A stretch of 64,000 nucleotides of DNA from Paracoccus sp. DMF-8 (GTDB lineage Bacteria; Pseudomonadota; Alphaproteobacteria; Rhodobacterales; Rhodobacteraceae): positions 310,001 to 374,000 of the forward strand of contig NZ_JARJHL010000011.1 of NCBI RefSeq assembly GCF_029309835.1. The letters are read 5' to 3'. The notes under the pieces were generated by a model. The model was not told the origin of the DNA. It saw nothing but the letters and a program-made list of their open reading frames with translations, and did not search any database. The position numbers and the translations under genes are program-made. Below, piece after piece: positions 19,339-33,514 of the stretch; positions within the stretch are counted from its first letter, which is position 1; the number at the start of each line of letters is the position of its first letter.

Positions 19339-20061
19339 ATGGCAGAGGATATGGCCCGCACCGACCGCCTGATGCGCCTGATGGAATGCCTGCGCCGCCT
19401 GCCCGCGCCGGTCACCGCCGCGCGCCTGGCAGATGAAACCGGGGTCAGCCTGCGCCAGCTTTACCGCGACATCGCCACCCTGCGCGCCGGTGGCGCCCTG
19501 ATCGACGGCGCGGCGGGCGTCGGCTACACCCTGACCGAAGACAGCGCCCTGCCGCCGCAAAGCTTCTCGCGTCTGGAGATCGAGGCGCTGCTGCTGGCCG
19601 TGGCCGAGCTGCGCCATATGGGCGATGGCGATCTGTCCCGCGCCGGAGAGGCGGCGATGGCGCGCATCATCGCGACCCTGCCCGAACGCCAAAGCCAGCA
19701 GGCGCTGCATGCCGTGATGCGCAGTTTCCGCGAAACCCGCCAGCGCGCCCGCCCTGTGATCGACATGGACATGCTGCGTGCCGCCTGCTGGGATGAAACA
19801 TCTGTGGTGATGACCTATCGCGACTTGCAGGATCGGGTGACGCAGCGCGAGATCTGGCCGCTTGCGCTCAGCTATTCCGACCAGTCGCTGATGCTGCTGG
19901 CCCATTGCCGGATGCGCCAGGATTTCCGCCTGTTCCACGTCCACCGCATCATCTGCGCCAGCCCTGGCGGCAGCAGTTTCCGCCCGCGCCGCGCCGGGCT
20001 GCTGCGCGAATATCGCCGGCGGTGGCTGGAAGAATGCCCGGAACATAAACGGAGCGGCTGA
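19339..20061 (+). CDS. YafY-type HTH/WYL-domain transcriptional regulator
   Basis: 240 residues. The N-terminal HTH_11 winged helix is RTDRLMRLMECLRRLPAPVTAARLADETGVSLRQLYRDIATLRAGGALI (about 5-55), followed by a WYL-type sensor domain whose signature appears as WPLALSYSDQSLMLLAHCRMRQDFRLFHVHRI near residues 173-205. Divergent pairing of YafY-like regulators with a small redox or glyoxalase-type gene is common and suggests it controls the GST. GGAGGAG lies directly before the ATG. The ligand is unknown. Confidence 0.85.
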   Translation: MAEDMARTDRLMRLMECLRRLPAPVTAARLADETGVSLRQLYRDIATLRAGGALIDGAAGVGYTLTEDSALPPQSFSRLEIEALLLAVAELRHMGDGDLSRAGEAAMARIIATLPERQSQQALHAVMRSFRETRQRARPVIDMDMLRAACWDETSVVMTYRDLQDRVTQREIWPLALSYSDQSLMLLAHCRMRQDFRLFHVHRIICASPGGSSFRPRRAGLLREYRRRWLEECPEHKRSG

Positions 20062-20092
20062 AAAACGCGGCGCGTGGGGTAATATCTGGGGC

Positions 20093-20281
20093 ATGCGCCC
20101 CGATACCATCCTTTTTTAGACCGAAGCGGGGCTTTACTGTCCGGCGGGGGATGTCCACATCGACCCGCTGCGGTCTGTGGCGCGCGGGCTGATCACCCAT
20201 GCCCACAGCGATCACGCCCGTCCCGGTCAGGTCCTGCCGGTGCCGCTTGGGCCGTATCGCGCAACGAAAAAGGGCCGCTGA
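20093..20281 (+). pseudogene. Stub of a ligase-associated DNA exonuclease (MBL fold)
   Basis: Translation gives MRPDTILF-stop-TEAGLYCPAGDVHIDPLRSVA and continues GLITHAHSDHARPG. The first strand, GDVHIDP and the metal-binding THAHSDH are those of the metallo-beta-lactamase/beta-CASP exonuclease normally encoded next to an ATP-dependent ligase. After PVPLGPYR the homology ends and the frame closes at 20279-20281, inside the terminator of the neighbouring porin gene. About 80% of the gene is missing and an amber codon (20117-20119) breaks what is left. It follows the WYL regulator by 31 bases. Confidence 0.7.
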
Positions 20282-20290
20282 CGCGGCCCC
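20267..20290 (-). terminator. Terminator of the outer-membrane protein gene
   Basis: On the minus strand GGGCCGC (complement of 20283-20289) pairs with GCGGCCC (complement of 20272-20278) across a four-base loop, followed by TTTTT. It lies 24 bases after the outer-membrane gene. Confidence 0.88.
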
Positions 20291-20313
20291 TGATCCCAAA
20301 CCTTCGGCTTCGA

Positions 20314-21045
20314 TCAGAAGCGGAAGTTCACGCCCAGTTTTACGTTGTTGTATTTCGCGGTCGCTTCGGTCTGGATCCCGCCGGCGTCGGACACCGTTTC
20401 CTTGCCGAAGTTCGCGTATTCATATTCGCCGGTGATCGACACGCGTTCGGTCAGTTGCTTTTCAGCGCCCAGACCGACGATATAGCCGCTGCGCGAGATG
20501 CTGTCGTTGATCGCGGCGGTGCCGGGAACGCTGGCGCCGGTGACTTCGTAATCGACCTTGGCGCGGGCTGCACCGATGATACCATAGACCAACGTGTCGG
20601 GCGTGACGGCGTAGCCGGTTTTGAAGCGCAGGCCGACGATGTTCTTGATCTTGGACTTCGCGCTGACGCCGCCGTCATTCGAGAAGGAATCTTCGATATT
20701 GCCCGCCTCATAGCCCAGTTCCGGACCAAAGACCCAGTTGTCTTTCTGCCAGCGGTAACCGATGCGCAGGCCGCCGTTCACGCCGCTGAGGTCCAGCTTG
20801 TCGTAATTGGTGACGGCACCCTCGCCCTGAGCCAGACCGATGCGGTCTTCACCACCGAAGGCATAGCCAAGCGTCGCACCGGCATAGGCGCCCGCCCAGT
20901 TGCCGACCGGCGCGGTTTCGACGATGGGCGAAACGGCGGGTTCGACGACGGGGGCGATGAAGCCACCGGCATGTGCCGCAACGCCAAGAGCGATCGACAG
21001 GGGAGCGGCGGCGACGGTGGATTTCACGAAGCTGCGAATGGTCAT
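20314..21045 (-). CDS. Outer-membrane beta-barrel protein (OmpW/Omp25-like opacity family)
   Basis: 243 residues with a signal peptide (MTIRSFVKSTVAAAPLSIALGVAAHA), a Pro/Val linker, then eight predicted amphipathic strands starting WAGAYAGATLGYAFGG, and a C-terminal VKLGVNFRF with terminal Phe as recognised by BamA. This is the small eight-stranded porin/opacity type common in Rhodobacterales and Rhizobiales. It is monocistronic with GGAGAT before the start and a terminator behind. Specific function is unknown; it is probably a structural surface protein. Confidence 0.85.
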   Translation of the reverse strand: MTIRSFVKSTVAAAPLSIALGVAAHAGGFIAPVVEPAVSPIVETAPVGNWAGAYAGATLGYAFGGEDRIGLAQGEGAVTNYDKLDLSGVNGGLRIGYRWQKDNWVFGPELGYEAGNIEDSFSNDGGVSAKSKIKNIVGLRFKTGYAVTPDTLVYGIIGAARAKVDYEVTGASVPGTAAINDSISRSGYIVGLGAEKQLTERVSITGEYEYANFGKETVSDAGGIQTEATAKYNNVKLGVNFRF

Positions 21046-21272
21046 ATTATAATCTCCGGCGATCATGCGGCGCCTGAATTGGGGGCGGGCATTGACGGTT
21101 GGTTGTCTGTTGGTCAGGAACTTAGGGCAGCTATCCCCCGCGGACAAGGCGCGCGCCGCTGCGCGCGGGTGGTTTTGCGGAAAAGCGCGGCATCTGTGCA
21201 ACAAACCCATATGGATCGGGTTTTCCCTGAAAAACCGTTGCCATGCGGACAGAAAATTCACTGAAATTTGAA

Positions 21273-23743
<2,471 letters not shown>

Positions 23744-23796
23744 TTATAGTGTCGTGATACGGGAATGTCACGGGAGAGACGCTATATTTGGTGGTT

Positions 23797-24183
23797 TCAG
23801 CCTGAAAAATCAAGGCTTCGGCGGGGCGCGCGCTGCGGCCTCAGGCCAGCTCCGTCCTGATCCAGCAGCGTCCGCCCGTCGCGGCTTTCGATTTCGATGA
23901 CCCAAAGATCCGGGTCGCGGGCCGAATGGCGGGCGATTTCGGCGTCGATGTCGCGCTCTGGCGCCTGTTTCAGCGGCACCCACCGGCGCCGGTCGCTGTC
24001 CAGATCCCATTCCCGCGCCCAAAGCCCGGCCTGACCGTCCAGCATCGCGCATTTGACCATGACCGCGCCTGCATTGTCGTCGCCGTGGCGGGTGACATAG
24101 GCCGGGATATCGGCCAGCCCGAGCCGCGTCAGATAGGCGGAAACCCAGATCCCCGTCGCAAGCCGCGCCTCAGCCATCGCCAT
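23797..24183 (-). CDS. DUF1491 family protein
   Basis: A small cytosolic alphaproteobacterial protein of unknown function, opening MAEARLATGIWVSAYLTRLGLADIPAYVTRHGDDNAGAV. The last recognisable residues are VIEIESRDGRTLLDQDG. Removing one base (T at 23851) would end the protein at LLDQDGLA with a stop at 23841-23843, close to the family's usual length near 112 residues; as given it runs to 128. It overlaps the era stop by 14 bases, so it is the last gene of the lepB-rnc-era operon. Confidence 0.75.
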   Translation of the reverse strand: MAMAEARLATGIWVSAYLTRLGLADIPAYVTRHGDDNAGAVMVKCAMLDGQAGLWAREWDLDSDRRRWVPLKQAPERDIDAEIARHSARDPDLWVIEIESRDGRTLLDQDGAGLRPQRAPRRSLDFSG

Positions 24184-25102
24184 CGCGGAAATTCAGGCCC
24201 ATTTCGTCATAGCGTTCGGCCTCGTCCAGCCAGTTTTCGCGGACCTTGACCTGCAGGAACAGATGCGCCGGGCGGCCCATGAATTCGGCCAGTTCCTCGC
24301 GCGCGGCCTGGCTGATCGCCTTGATCGTCTCGCCGCCCTTGCCCAGAACGATGCCCTTGTGACCGGGGCGGGCGACATAGATGATCTGGTCGATCCGGGC
24401 AGAACCGTCCTTGCGTTCTTCCCATTTTTCGGTTTCGACGGTCAGTTGATAGGGGATTTCCTCGTGCAGGCGCAGGGTCAGCTTTTCGCGGGTGATTTCG
24501 GCGGCGATCACGCGCATCGGCAGATCGGCGACCTGATCCTCGGGGTAAAGCCAGTCGTGTTCGGGCAGGTTGTCGGCCAGCCAGTCCAGCAGATCGTCGC
24601 AGCCATAGCCCTTTTCGGCGGAAATCATGAAGCTGCGGGTGAAACCATAGGCCTCGTTCATCTGCTGGGTCAGGGCCAGCAGGTTTTCCGCCTTGACCCG
24701 GTCGATCTTGTTGATGACCAGCGCGACCGGCGTCTTGACGTTCTGCGCGACCAGTTGGTCGATGATCGCCTGCGTGCCATCGGTCAGGCCGCGATGCGCC
24801 TCGACCAGCAGCAAGATGACATCGGCATCGGCGGCGCCGCCCCAGGCGGCCTTGACCATGGACCGGTCCAGACGGCGGCGCGGGCGGAAGATGCCGGGCG
24901 TATCGACAAAGACGATCTGCGCCGCACCATGCACCGCGATGCCGCGAATGCGGGCGCGGGTGGTCTGGACCTTATGCGTCACGATCGAGACCTTGGCCCC
25001 GACCATGCGGTTCAGCAGCGTCGATTTTCCGGCATTGGGTTCGCCGATCAGGGCGACGAAACCGGCGCGGGTCGGGGTGTCATTCATGTCGGGCTCACTC
25101 AT
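24170..25102 (-). CDS. era: GTPase Era
   Basis: 310 residues, intact. A 16S-rRNA-binding GTPase needed for small-subunit assembly. Motifs: GEPNAGKST (G1, about 20-28), DTPGIF (G3), NKID (G4), then the KH domain with GHKGIVLGKGGETIKAISQAAREELAEFM, the GxxG loop being KGGE. The ATG overlaps the rnc TGA as ATGA, so translation is coupled. A second in-frame Met lies five codons downstream. Part of lepB-rnc-era. Confidence 0.96.
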   Translation of the reverse strand: MSEPDMNDTPTRAGFVALIGEPNAGKSTLLNRMVGAKVSIVTHKVQTTRARIRGIAVHGAAQIVFVDTPGIFRPRRRLDRSMVKAAWGGAADADVILLLVEAHRGLTDGTQAIIDQLVAQNVKTPVALVINKIDRVKAENLLALTQQMNEAYGFTRSFMISAEKGYGCDDLLDWLADNLPEHDWLYPEDQVADLPMRVIAAEITREKLTLRLHEEIPYQLTVETEKWEERKDGSARIDQIIYVARPGHKGIVLGKGGETIKAISQAAREELAEFMGRPAHLFLQVKVRENWLDEAERYDEMGLNFRDGDG

Positions 25103-25786
25103 GGCTGGACCTCGATCTGTTCAAGCAGGGCCTGCGCGGCAAGCTGTTCTATGCTGCGTTTCGTTCCGGTGCCGCGTGCGGATGCGGCGCGGCCATCGTC
25201 CAGTTCGACGCGGATTTCGAATTCGGGGCGTGGTCGGGACCGCTGCGGTCGGTCTGGACATAGCGCGGCGGCGTCATGCCCTGCGCCTGCGCCCATTCCT
25301 GCAAGGCGGTTTTCGCGTCGCGGCTGTCCTGATCGACCGTCGCCAGACGCGAGGCCCACAGCCGCAGCACCACCGCCTTGGCCGCATCGAAACCGGCGTC
25401 CAGATAGATCGCGGCCAGAACCGCCTCCATCGCGTCCGCGAGCAGGGCTTCCTGCGGCGGCCGCCGGAAATCATTTCCGACCGGCCCAGTTTCAAGACAT
25501 CGCCCAGACCGATTTCGCGCGCGACGGCGGCGCAGGTTTCGCCGCGCACCAGCGCGTTGTAGCTGGGTGCAAGGTGCCCTTCGGTCGCCTTGCGGTCGGC
25601 CAGCACCAGCGCCTCGGCCATGGTCAGGCCCAGAACGCGGTCGCCCAGAAACTCCAGCCGCTGGTTGTCGGGCCGGGTCGCGCTGGCGACCGAGCCATGC
25701 GTCAGCGCCCGGCTGAGCAGTTCGGGCCGTGCGAAGTCATGCCCAAGCCTTGCCGAAAAGGCGCGGATATCCTCGGACAGTTTCAA
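25099..25786 (-). CDS. rnc: Ribonuclease III, two single-base deletions
   Basis: Double-strand-specific endoribonuclease that processes rRNA. The RNase III signature [14 protein letters not shown] is in the first frame. A missing base near 25452-25456 separates it from [23 protein letters not shown] with the second metal-binding acids. A missing C in the C4 run (25225-25228) separates that from [38 protein letters not shown], the dsRNA-binding domain. I prefer the TTG at 25786 that overlaps the lepB stop (TTGA). That gives 229 residues, the normal size; an ATG at 25819 would add 11. Confidence 0.88.
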
Positions 25787-26574
25787 TGCACGCTCTTGAG
25801 GAAGCGGTCGGGACGCCATGTCCAGAAGTATAGCAGGGATTTCCCGGCAGAGGAAAACAGGATCAGGTCAGCGCGACCGATCAGATATTCTTTCGGAACG
25901 TAACCCAGACCGCCGATCTGTGGGGGGAAACGCGAATCTTCGGAATTGTCGCGGTTGTCGCCCATGAAGAAATACTGACCTTCGGGCACCGTGAATTCCG
26001 GGGTGTTGTCGGCATAGGCGGCATTGGTGATGTTCAGCACGTCATGCCTGACGCCGTTCGGCAGGGTTTCCGTCGCCCGCTCGACCCGGCATTCGCCGCC
26101 CTGCGGGACCGGATCGTTGGAACAGGAGGGCAGTTGCTGGCCCGGACCCTGCGGTTCCTTGGGTTCGGTGAAAAAGCCGTTCGGTTCCTGCGGGACGGGC
26201 GTTCCGTTGATGATGACGATGCCGTTTTGCATCTGGATGCGGTCGCCGGGCATGCCGATCAGGCGCTTGATGAAATCGACATCCTTGGTCGGGTGGCGGA
26301 ACACCACGACATCGCCGCGTTCCGGTTCGCGTTCCAGAATCCGCCCCGAAATCGGGCAGATCGAAAACGGGCAGGAGACCGCCGAATAGCCATAGGCCAT
26401 CTTGTTCACGAACAGGAAATCACCGATCAGCAGCGTGTCCTTCATCGACCCCGAAGGGATCCAGAAGGGTTGAAAGAACAGCGTCCGAAAGATCCCGGCG
26501 ATGATCAGCGCCCAGAAGATCGTCTTGACGGTCTCCCAAAGGCCATTTTCCTTGCGTGCGGTCTTGTCGGCCAT
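25783..26574 (-). CDS. lepB: Signal peptidase I
   Basis: 263 residues. Removes signal peptides of exported proteins at the outer face of the inner membrane. One N-terminal transmembrane helix ([20 protein letters not shown], about 16-35), then PFWIPSGSM with the catalytic Ser43, the [10 protein letters not shown] strand, [11 protein letters not shown] with the general-base Lys, and [17 protein letters not shown] (box E). A four-Cys segment in the variable region (SCPFSICP and SCSNDP...GGEC) is typical of alphaproteobacterial forms. Start taken at ATG 26574; upstream 123 bases separate it from acpS. Confidence 0.95.
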   Translation of the reverse strand: MADKTARKENGLWETVKTIFWALIIAGIFRTLFFQPFWIPSGSMKDTLLIGDFLFVNKMAYGYSAVSCPFSICPISGRILEREPERGDVVVFRHPTKDVDFIKRLIGMPGDRIQMQNGIVIINGTPVPQEPNGFFTEPKEPQGPGQQLPSCSNDPVPQGGECRVERATETLPNGVRHDVLNITNAAYADNTPEFTVPEGQYFFMGDNRDNSEDSRFPPQIGGLGYVPKEYLIGRADLILFSSAGKSLLYFWTWRPDRFLKSVH

Positions 26575-26697
26575 GTTCTGCCTGTGTCCCGTGGTAAAGC
26601 TTCGGGCGTTCATGGTCCCCGCGATGGGGGAAAGTCAAGCGCGGGCTTGCGCCATGCAAGCAGGCGTGACGGGTGGTTCCGGGATGGTTTCGGGCGG

Positions 26698-27123
26698 TCA
26701 GCCGGGATTTGCGGGGCTTGGGGCTGGACCCGGCCGCGCCTCGATCACCACGAATGCCTGCGCCCGGGGGTGGTCGTCGGTCAGGGTGACATGGACGACG
26801 GCATGATGGCCTGCGGGGGTCATCGCGGCCAGCCGCTCGGCCGCCCATCCGGTCAGCGCCATGACGGGCTGGCCGGTCGCAAGGTTCGTCACCGCCATGT
26901 CGCGCCATGAAATCCCCATGGCCAGCCCGGTGCCAAGCGCCTTGGAACAGGCCTCTTTCGCGGCCCAACGCTTGGCCAGCGTCCCCGCCTCATCCTTGCG
27001 GGCGGCGGCCTTGCGCAATTCGGTTTCGGTAAAGACGCGGTTGCGGAAACGGTCGCCAAACCGGTCCAGCGTGCCCTGAATCCGTTCGATATTCGCCAGA
27101 TCGGTGCCGATGCCCAGGATCAT
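26698..27123 (-). CDS. acpS: Holo-[acyl-carrier-protein] synthase
   Basis: 141 residues, starting [15 protein letters not shown], with the Mg-binding Asp8, and containing [18 protein letters not shown] with the second acidic ligand. It transfers 4'-phosphopantetheine from CoA to apo-ACP. The ATG overlaps the preceding stop by four bases. The last 12 residues are a Pro/Gly-rich tail, somewhat longer than the norm of about 125-135. Confidence 0.94.
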   Translation of the reverse strand: MILGIGTDLANIERIQGTLDRFGDRFRNRVFTETELRKAAARKDEAGTLAKRWAAKEACSKALGTGLAMGISWRDMAVTNLATGQPVMALTGWAAERLAAMTPAGHHAVVHVTLTDDHPRAQAFVVIEARPGPAPSPANPG

Positions 27124-27587
27124 CGTTCCGCTGGTTTCTTGTCAGAGGACACATCGCCCGTCTGCGAATTCAGTTCAATGCTGATGACGTGCAGGGTGGT
27201 TTGATCGCCGCCGATCGCGGTTTCGACGGGAAAGGTCAGGGTCAGGCCCGTGACGGGGTCATAGGCCGAGGTGCGGCCCGCGAAATCCAGCCGGGCAAAG
27301 CCATCGCCGTCGCTGTCCTGCACGATGACACAGCGGCGCCCGCCGACCTCGTCGCGCGGCCCCATCAGCACCAGCAGGCGATAGGGCGTGCCTGCGGGTT
27401 CGATCATGTCCAGCTTGGCGATGCGGATTTCGCCATTGGCATAGGTCGCGGAATTGTCCTGCCACGGCTCGACAATCGCATCGGGATCGAAACCGCGCGC
27501 GAATGCGTCGCGGCATCCCATCACCGGCTCGGCCTGCGCGGCGACCGCGCCCAGAAGCAGCGCGGTCAAAGACATGGCGGCTTTCAC
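27120..27587 (-). CDS. Periplasmic protein of unknown function between pdxJ and acpS
   Basis: About 150 residues with a signal peptide ([15 protein letters not shown]) followed by a mature domain containing two Cys that could form one disulfide (GCRDAF and RRCVIV). No family is recognised. The frame opens with GTG at 27587, which overlaps the pdxJ stop as GTGA; an ATG four codons later is also possible. It overlaps acpS by four bases at the other end, so it is tightly embedded in the pdxJ-acpS operon. Codon use is like its neighbours. Confidence 0.75.
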   Translation of the reverse strand: MKAAMSLTALLLGAVAAQAEPVMGCRDAFARGFDPDAIVEPWQDNSATYANGEIRIAKLDMIEPAGTPYRLLVLMGPRDEVGGRRCVIVQDSDGDGFARLDFAGRTSAYDPVTGLTLTFPVETAIGGDQTTLHVISIELNSQTGDVSSDKKPAER

Positions 27588-28318
27588 GCGCGCGCCTCGT
27601 CCATGCGGGCGCGCATTTCGCGGATGGCACCGCCAAGGCCGGTAAAGACCGCCTCGGCGATCAGGAAATGGCCGATGTTCAGCTCGGCGATCTGGGGAAT
27701 GGCGGCGATGGGGCCGACGGTGTCCAAGGTCAGGCCGTGGCCCGCGTGGACCTCCAACCCCAAAGACGCGGCCAGTTCAGCGCCCTGTTTCAGCGCGGCC
27801 AGTTCTGAGTCGCGTTCGGCATGGCGGCCTTCGGTGTCCAGATCGCAATAAAGGCCGGTGTGCAGTTCCACGACGGCGGCACCGATGCGGGCGGCGGCTT
27901 CGATCTGGCGCGGTTCGTGGCCGATGAACAGCGACACGCGGCTGCCGATGTCGCGCAAGGGCGCGATATATTCGGCAAGGCGGCGTTCGTCGCCCAGAAC
28001 GTCCAGCCCCCCTTCGGTCGTGCGCTCTTGCCGTTTTTCGGGGACCAGACAGACGGCATGGGGGCGGTGGCGCAGGGCGATCTGCTGCATTTCCCCGGTC
28101 GCGGCCATTTCAAGGTTCAGCGGCACGCCGATTTCGGTCGACAGCCGGGCGATATCGCTGTCGGTGATGTGGCGGCGATCCTCGCGCAGATGGGCGGTGA
28201 TGCCATCGGCGCCCGCATCTTCGGCAATCCGCGCAGCGCGCAGCGGATCGGGCCAGGGCGTGCCCCGGGCGTTGCGGATGGTCGCGACGTGATCGATATT
28301 GACGCCAAGGCGCAGCAT
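27584..28318 (-). CDS. pdxJ: Pyridoxine 5'-phosphate synthase
   Basis: 244 residues, complete TIM-barrel enzyme that condenses 1-deoxy-D-xylulose 5-phosphate with 3-amino-2-oxopropyl phosphate in vitamin B6 synthesis. N-terminal [22 protein letters not shown] and [14 protein letters not shown] are diagnostic; [16 protein letters not shown] and [31 protein letters not shown] follow. One of its substrates is the product of Dxs, encoded 20 kb away. First gene of the run pdxJ, unknown protein, acpS, lepB, rnc, era. Confidence 0.96.
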   Translation of the reverse strand: MLRLGVNIDHVATIRNARGTPWPDPLRAARIAEDAGADGITAHLREDRRHITDSDIARLSTEIGVPLNLEMAATGEMQQIALRHRPHAVCLVPEKRQERTTEGGLDVLGDERRLAEYIAPLRDIGSRVSLFIGHEPRQIEAAARIGAAVVELHTGLYCDLDTEGRHAERDSELAALKQGAELAASLGLEVHAGHGLTLDTVGPIAAIPQIAELNIGHFLIAEAVFTGLGGAIREMRARMDEARA

Positions 28319-28346
28319 GGTTTCCCCTCCGGTAGTCGCGGGCAGG

Positions 28347-29186
28347 TTAGCCCAAGCCTTTGGCGGGGGCGAGTCCCGTCGCAGCGACCCACCAGCCGGG
28401 ACGCGCCAGCGCCTGTGCGGCGGATTGCGCGGCGGTCGGATCGGGGAAAATGCCGAAACAGGTGGCGCCGGAACCCGACATGCGCGCGATCATGGCGCCC
28501 GCATCCGTCAGCGATTTCAGGCAGTTGTCGATTTCCGGCAGCAGGGCCGCGGCGGGCGGTTCCAGATCGTTGCGGCAGCCATGCAGGAAATCGACCAGCG
28601 CAGGCAGGTCGGGCCATTCGGGCAGATCCGCAGGCATGGGCGTATTGTCGCGCCGGGCCAGCGCCTTGAACACGGCGGGGGTGGACAGGGCATGGCCGGG
28701 GTTGACCAGAACCATGTGAAAGGGGGGCAGGGGCGGGATCGGGTCCAGAACCTCGCCCAACCCGCGCATCCTGACCGGGGCCGATCTGATGCAGACCGGC
28801 ACATCCGCGCCAAGCGTTTCGGGCTGCGCCGGGCGCCCCCCCGCCGCGCGCAGCACCGCCGCCGCATCCGCCGATCCGCCGCCGATCCCCGAGGCGACGG
28901 GCAGGTTCTTTTCCAGCGTGATCGCCGCATCCAGCCCCGCCAGACGGGCCGCGCGCAGGCACAGATTGTCACCATCCGCCGCCAGCCCATCGGCGAAAGG
29001 TCCGGTGATCCGCAGCGACAGGGGGCCGGGGGCCAGCGTCACGCGGTCGCCCAGACCGGCAAAGACCACCAGCGAATCCAGCAGGTGATAGCCGTCGGCG
29101 CGCTGGCCGGTGACATGCAGGGTCAGGTTGATCTTGGCCGGGGCAAGCGTCGAGACCGCCCTGGCGGGCAGCGGCCCATTCGGCAT
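28347..29186 (-). CDS. ispE: 4-diphosphocytidyl-2-C-methyl-D-erythritol kinase
   Basis: 279 residues. A GHMP kinase phosphorylating CDP-ME in the MEP pathway. [20 protein letters not shown] is the N-terminal signature; [18 protein letters not shown] is the ATP-binding glycine-rich loop, and [12 protein letters not shown] the C-terminal motif. I start at ATG 29186 ([12 protein letters not shown]). The preceding TPR gene reads through into this gene in another frame, which is probably an artefact of an indel at that gene's end. Confidence 0.93.
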   Translation of the reverse strand: MPNGPLPARAVSTLAPAKINLTLHVTGQRADGYHLLDSLVVFAGLGDRVTLAPGPLSLRITGPFADGLAADGDNLCLRAARLAGLDAAITLEKNLPVASGIGGGSADAAAVLRAAGGRPAQPETLGADVPVCIRSAPVRMRGLGEVLDPIPPLPPFHMVLVNPGHALSTPAVFKALARRDNTPMPADLPEWPDLPALVDFLHGCRNDLEPPAAALLPEIDNCLKSLTDAGAMIARMSGSGATCFGIFPDPTAAQSAAQALARPGWWVAATGLAPAKGLG

Positions 29187-30996
29187 CTGCGGCAGGCGCG
29201 TCCTGTTCGCCGCCGGAACGGCGGCCCGCATCATCCGGCACTCGCCCGCCATTGGCCTTTTCCTCGGACAGGACCGCGTCAAGACCGCGTTCCAGCTTGG
29301 CGCGGATGCGGGTTTCCTCGGCCTCTGTTTCGGGCTTCAGGCTCAGCGCGCGGTGCCATTGAATCTCGGCCTCGCGCTTGCGGCCGACCATCCAGTAGAT
29401 ATCGCCCATATGGTCGTTGACCAGCGGATCGCTGGCCATCAGCGCGACCGAGCGTTCCATCGGCGCCACGGCGTCGTCGTAGCGGCCAAGGCGGAAATAG
29501 GCCCAGGCCAGCGAATCAAGGATATATCCGTCGTCGGGGCTGAGTTCGACGGCGCGCTGGATCATCGGCAGCGCCTCGTCCAGACGTTCGTCGCGGTCGA
29601 CAAGGCTGTAGCCCAGATAGTTCAGGACGGTCGCGGAATTGGGCTGGATTTCCAGCGCGGCGCGGAAATCGGCCTCGGCCTTCGGGAACTGGCCGGACCG
29701 TTCCAGCGCGATGCCGCGCGCATAAAGCGGAAACCAGCGCAGATTGCCCGCGTCTTTCAGCAGGCTCAGCGCCTTGTCATAGGCGGGCACGGCCTGGGCG
29801 AATTTGTCCTGCTGGCGCAACAGGTCGCCAAGCGCGATCCAGCCCTGCGCCAGTTCGGGATGGGCGGCGGTCAGCGCCAGCGCGGCCTTTTCTGCATCGT
29901 CCAGACGTTCGGCACGGGCCAGCGCGTCGATGCGGGTCAGTTCGGCGATGGGGCGCATGTCGCCCATTTCGCGCAGGGCGTCGAATTCCGCCTCGGCCAG
30001 ATCATATTGGCCGAACATCTGCAAAAGCTGGGCGGTCAGCAGGCGGGCCTCGCCCAGATCGGGGGCCAGATATTCGGCCAGTCGCGATTGCAAGAGCGAC
30101 AGCGGGTCCGGTTCGTCGGTTGCGGCAAGGGCTGCGGCAAAGGTCAGAAAGACCTGCGCCATGCCTTCGGCCGGGGTTTCGACCATGTCGAAGGGCAGGG
30201 TTTCGCCCGCGTTCAGCCGGTCGCGCATGGCGATCAGGCCGGGTTCGTCGGGAAAGCCCGGCTGACCTTCCAGCAGGGTGGCGGCGGTGGCGTTCTGTTC
30301 CAGTTGCGACAGGATCTGCACCCGCGCGATCACGCCCAGAATATGGTCGGCCGCCGCGCCCGAGGTCAGCAGGCGGTCGGCGTTTTCGTAATCGCCGACC
30401 ATCGCCTTGGCCAAGGCCAACTGGTAATTCACGATGGGCCGCGCGCCGGGAATGCGGGCCAGTTCGTCAAAGGCCGCTTCGCTATCGGCGGCACGCCCGG
30501 CCCCCAGCAGTGCCCAGGCCCTGAGCAGCCCGTCCAGCAGGTTGTTTTCACTGGGCGTTCCCTGCGACAGCGAGGCAAGGCCGGGGTTCTGGTCAAAGGC
30601 CTGAATCAGCGCATCCCACTGGCCGTCATGCGCCAGCTTGGCCCAGTTGATCAGGCCCGCAAGTTCGGTCCCGCTGCCCGATTGCGTGCTTTGCGATGCC
30701 ATCGCCATGGCCTCGTCCAGCTGGCCCGCCGAAATCATCGACACCAGCGCGCTGTCCAGCAGATAGGGGTCGCTGCCATCCTGCGACAGCGCGCGATTGT
30801 AGTAATCGGCGGCCACGCGAAAGTCATTGTCCAGCGCGGCAAGGCGCCCGGCCAGATAGGGACCGGCCAGCCCGCGCGTCAGGGGCGCGGGCAGTTCCTG
30901 GCTTTGCTGGTCCGGGGTCGCCTCTGGCGCTTCCTGAGCGTGAAGCGGGGTCGAGATCAGCGCGATCAGCGCCAGCGGAAGCAATCTGATATTCAC
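28969..30996 (-). CDS. Tetratricopeptide-repeat periplasmic protein, C-terminus uncertain
   Basis: Signal peptide [21 protein letters not shown] from a GTG start at 30996, then a long alpha-solenoid with several TPR units. The clearest are [39 protein letters not shown] and [36 protein letters not shown] in the C-terminal third. Similar proteins in Rhodobacterales precede ispE and are about 570-600 residues. The frame as given continues for more than 200 bases inside ispE, so the true end is probably near 29190-29260 and a base is likely missing or extra there. Function unknown; probably a scaffold. Confidence 0.75.
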   Translation of the reverse strand: MNIRLLPLALIALISTPLHAQEAPEATPDQQSQELPAPLTRGLAGPYLAGRLAALDNDFRVAADYYNRALSQDGSDPYLLDSALVSMISAGQLDEAMAMASQSTQSGSGTELAGLINWAKLAHDGQWDALIQAFDQNPGLASLSQGTPSENNLLDGLLRAWALLGAGRAADSEAAFDELARIPGARPIVNYQLALAKAMVGDYENADRLLTSGAAADHILGVIARVQILSQLEQNATAATLLEGQPGFPDEPGLIAMRDRLNAGETLPFDMVETPAEGMAQVFLTFAAALAATDEPDPLSLLQSRLAEYLAPDLGEARLLTAQLLQMFGQYDLAEAEFDALREMGDMRPIAELTRIDALARAERLDDAEKAALALTAAHPELAQGWIALGDLLRQQDKFAQAVPAYDKALSLLKDAGNLRWFPLYARGIALERSGQFPKAEADFRAALEIQPNSATVLNYLGYSLVDRDERLDEALPMIQRAVELSPDDGYILDSLAWAYFRLGRYDDAVAPMERSVALMASDPLVNDHMGDIYWMVGRKREAEIQWHRALSLKPETEAEETRIRAKLERGLDAVLSEEKANGGRVPDDAGRRSGGEQDAPAADAEWAAARQGGLDACPGQDQPDPACHRPARRRLSPAGFAGGLCRSGRPRDAGPRPPVAADHRTFRRWAGGGW

Positions 30997-31092
30997 GAGT
31001 TGCGGCCCGAATGTGACATGTTCAGCGCAGACCCTAGCGGTCGGCGCCGATGAGGGCAACGGCGGGCGGCCGGATCGGCCTGCCCTTGCGCA

Positions 31093-32739
<1,647 letters not shown>

Positions 32740-33040
32740 CGCTTGGGTCCTCCTGCCTGGCAATGCATCTTGCAACGGGGCACAGGTAAACCGGATTTTT
32801 CCATTGGGCAACGCCACAAACCGTCTATTTCCCACGCGAAACCGGCAAAGACGGCGATATGTCGCAAGGTTTGGTCCCTGCCTTTGCCATGGGCAGGCTG
32901 TTGCTTGCCCTGCTGTCAACAGGCTTGCATGACCTGCTGGAAACGTCCACGATACCCATCGGATTTTTCTGAACGCCCCTGCCGGAATGGTGGGGGCGTT
33001 CGATCAACATTGCTGTGCAACTGCCGCCGGAAGGACTGGA

Positions 33041-33511
33041 ATGGAGAAGATATTGATGACCCGTGCAGGCTTCGCCCAGTTGGACGAAGAACTGCGTGTT
33101 CTCAGGTCGGAAGAGCGTCCCGCCGTGATCCGCGCCATCGCCGAGGCGCGCGAACATGGCGACCTTTCGGAAAATGCGGAATACCACGCCGCCCGCGAAA
33201 AGCAGAGCTTTGTCGAAGGCCGCATCAAGGAGCTGGAAGGTCTGATTTCGCGCGCCGAAGTCATCGACCCGGCGAAACTGTCGGGCAGCGTCAAATTCGG
33301 CGCGACCGTCCGTCTGGTCGACGAAGACAGCGAGGAAGAGCGCACCTATCAGATCGTCGGCGAGGCCGAGGCCGATCTGGAGCGGGGATTGCTGAACATC
33401 CGTTCACCGCTGGCGCGCGCGCTGATCGGCAAGGACGAAGGCGACAGCGTCGAGGTCGTCACCCCCGGCGGCCAGAAGGGGTATGAGATCCTTTCGGTCG
33501 AATACAAGTAA
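33041..33511 (+). CDS. greA: Transcription elongation factor GreA
   Basis: 156 residues. It rescues backtracked RNA polymerase by stimulating transcript cleavage. The N-terminal coiled coil ([48 protein letters not shown]) carries the acidic tip residues in DLSENAEY. The C-terminal FKBP-like domain ends [23 protein letters not shown]. The start is an ATG with GGAAGG nine bases before it, three codons ahead of the usual M/L-T-R-x-G. It is followed after three bases by a membrane protein. Confidence 0.95.
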   Translation: MEKILMTRAGFAQLDEELRVLRSEERPAVIRAIAEAREHGDLSENAEYHAAREKQSFVEGRIKELEGLISRAEVIDPAKLSGSVKFGATVRLVDEDSEEERTYQIVGEAEADLERGLLNIRSPLARALIGKDEGDSVEVVTPGGQKGYEILSVEYK

Positions 33512-33514
33512 ACC

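Noticed and set aside
28969..29186. Genuine 218-base overlap of the TPR gene with ispE
   Set aside because: The overlapping tail of the TPR frame is just the other-frame reading of ispE; a lost stop through an indel is far likelier.
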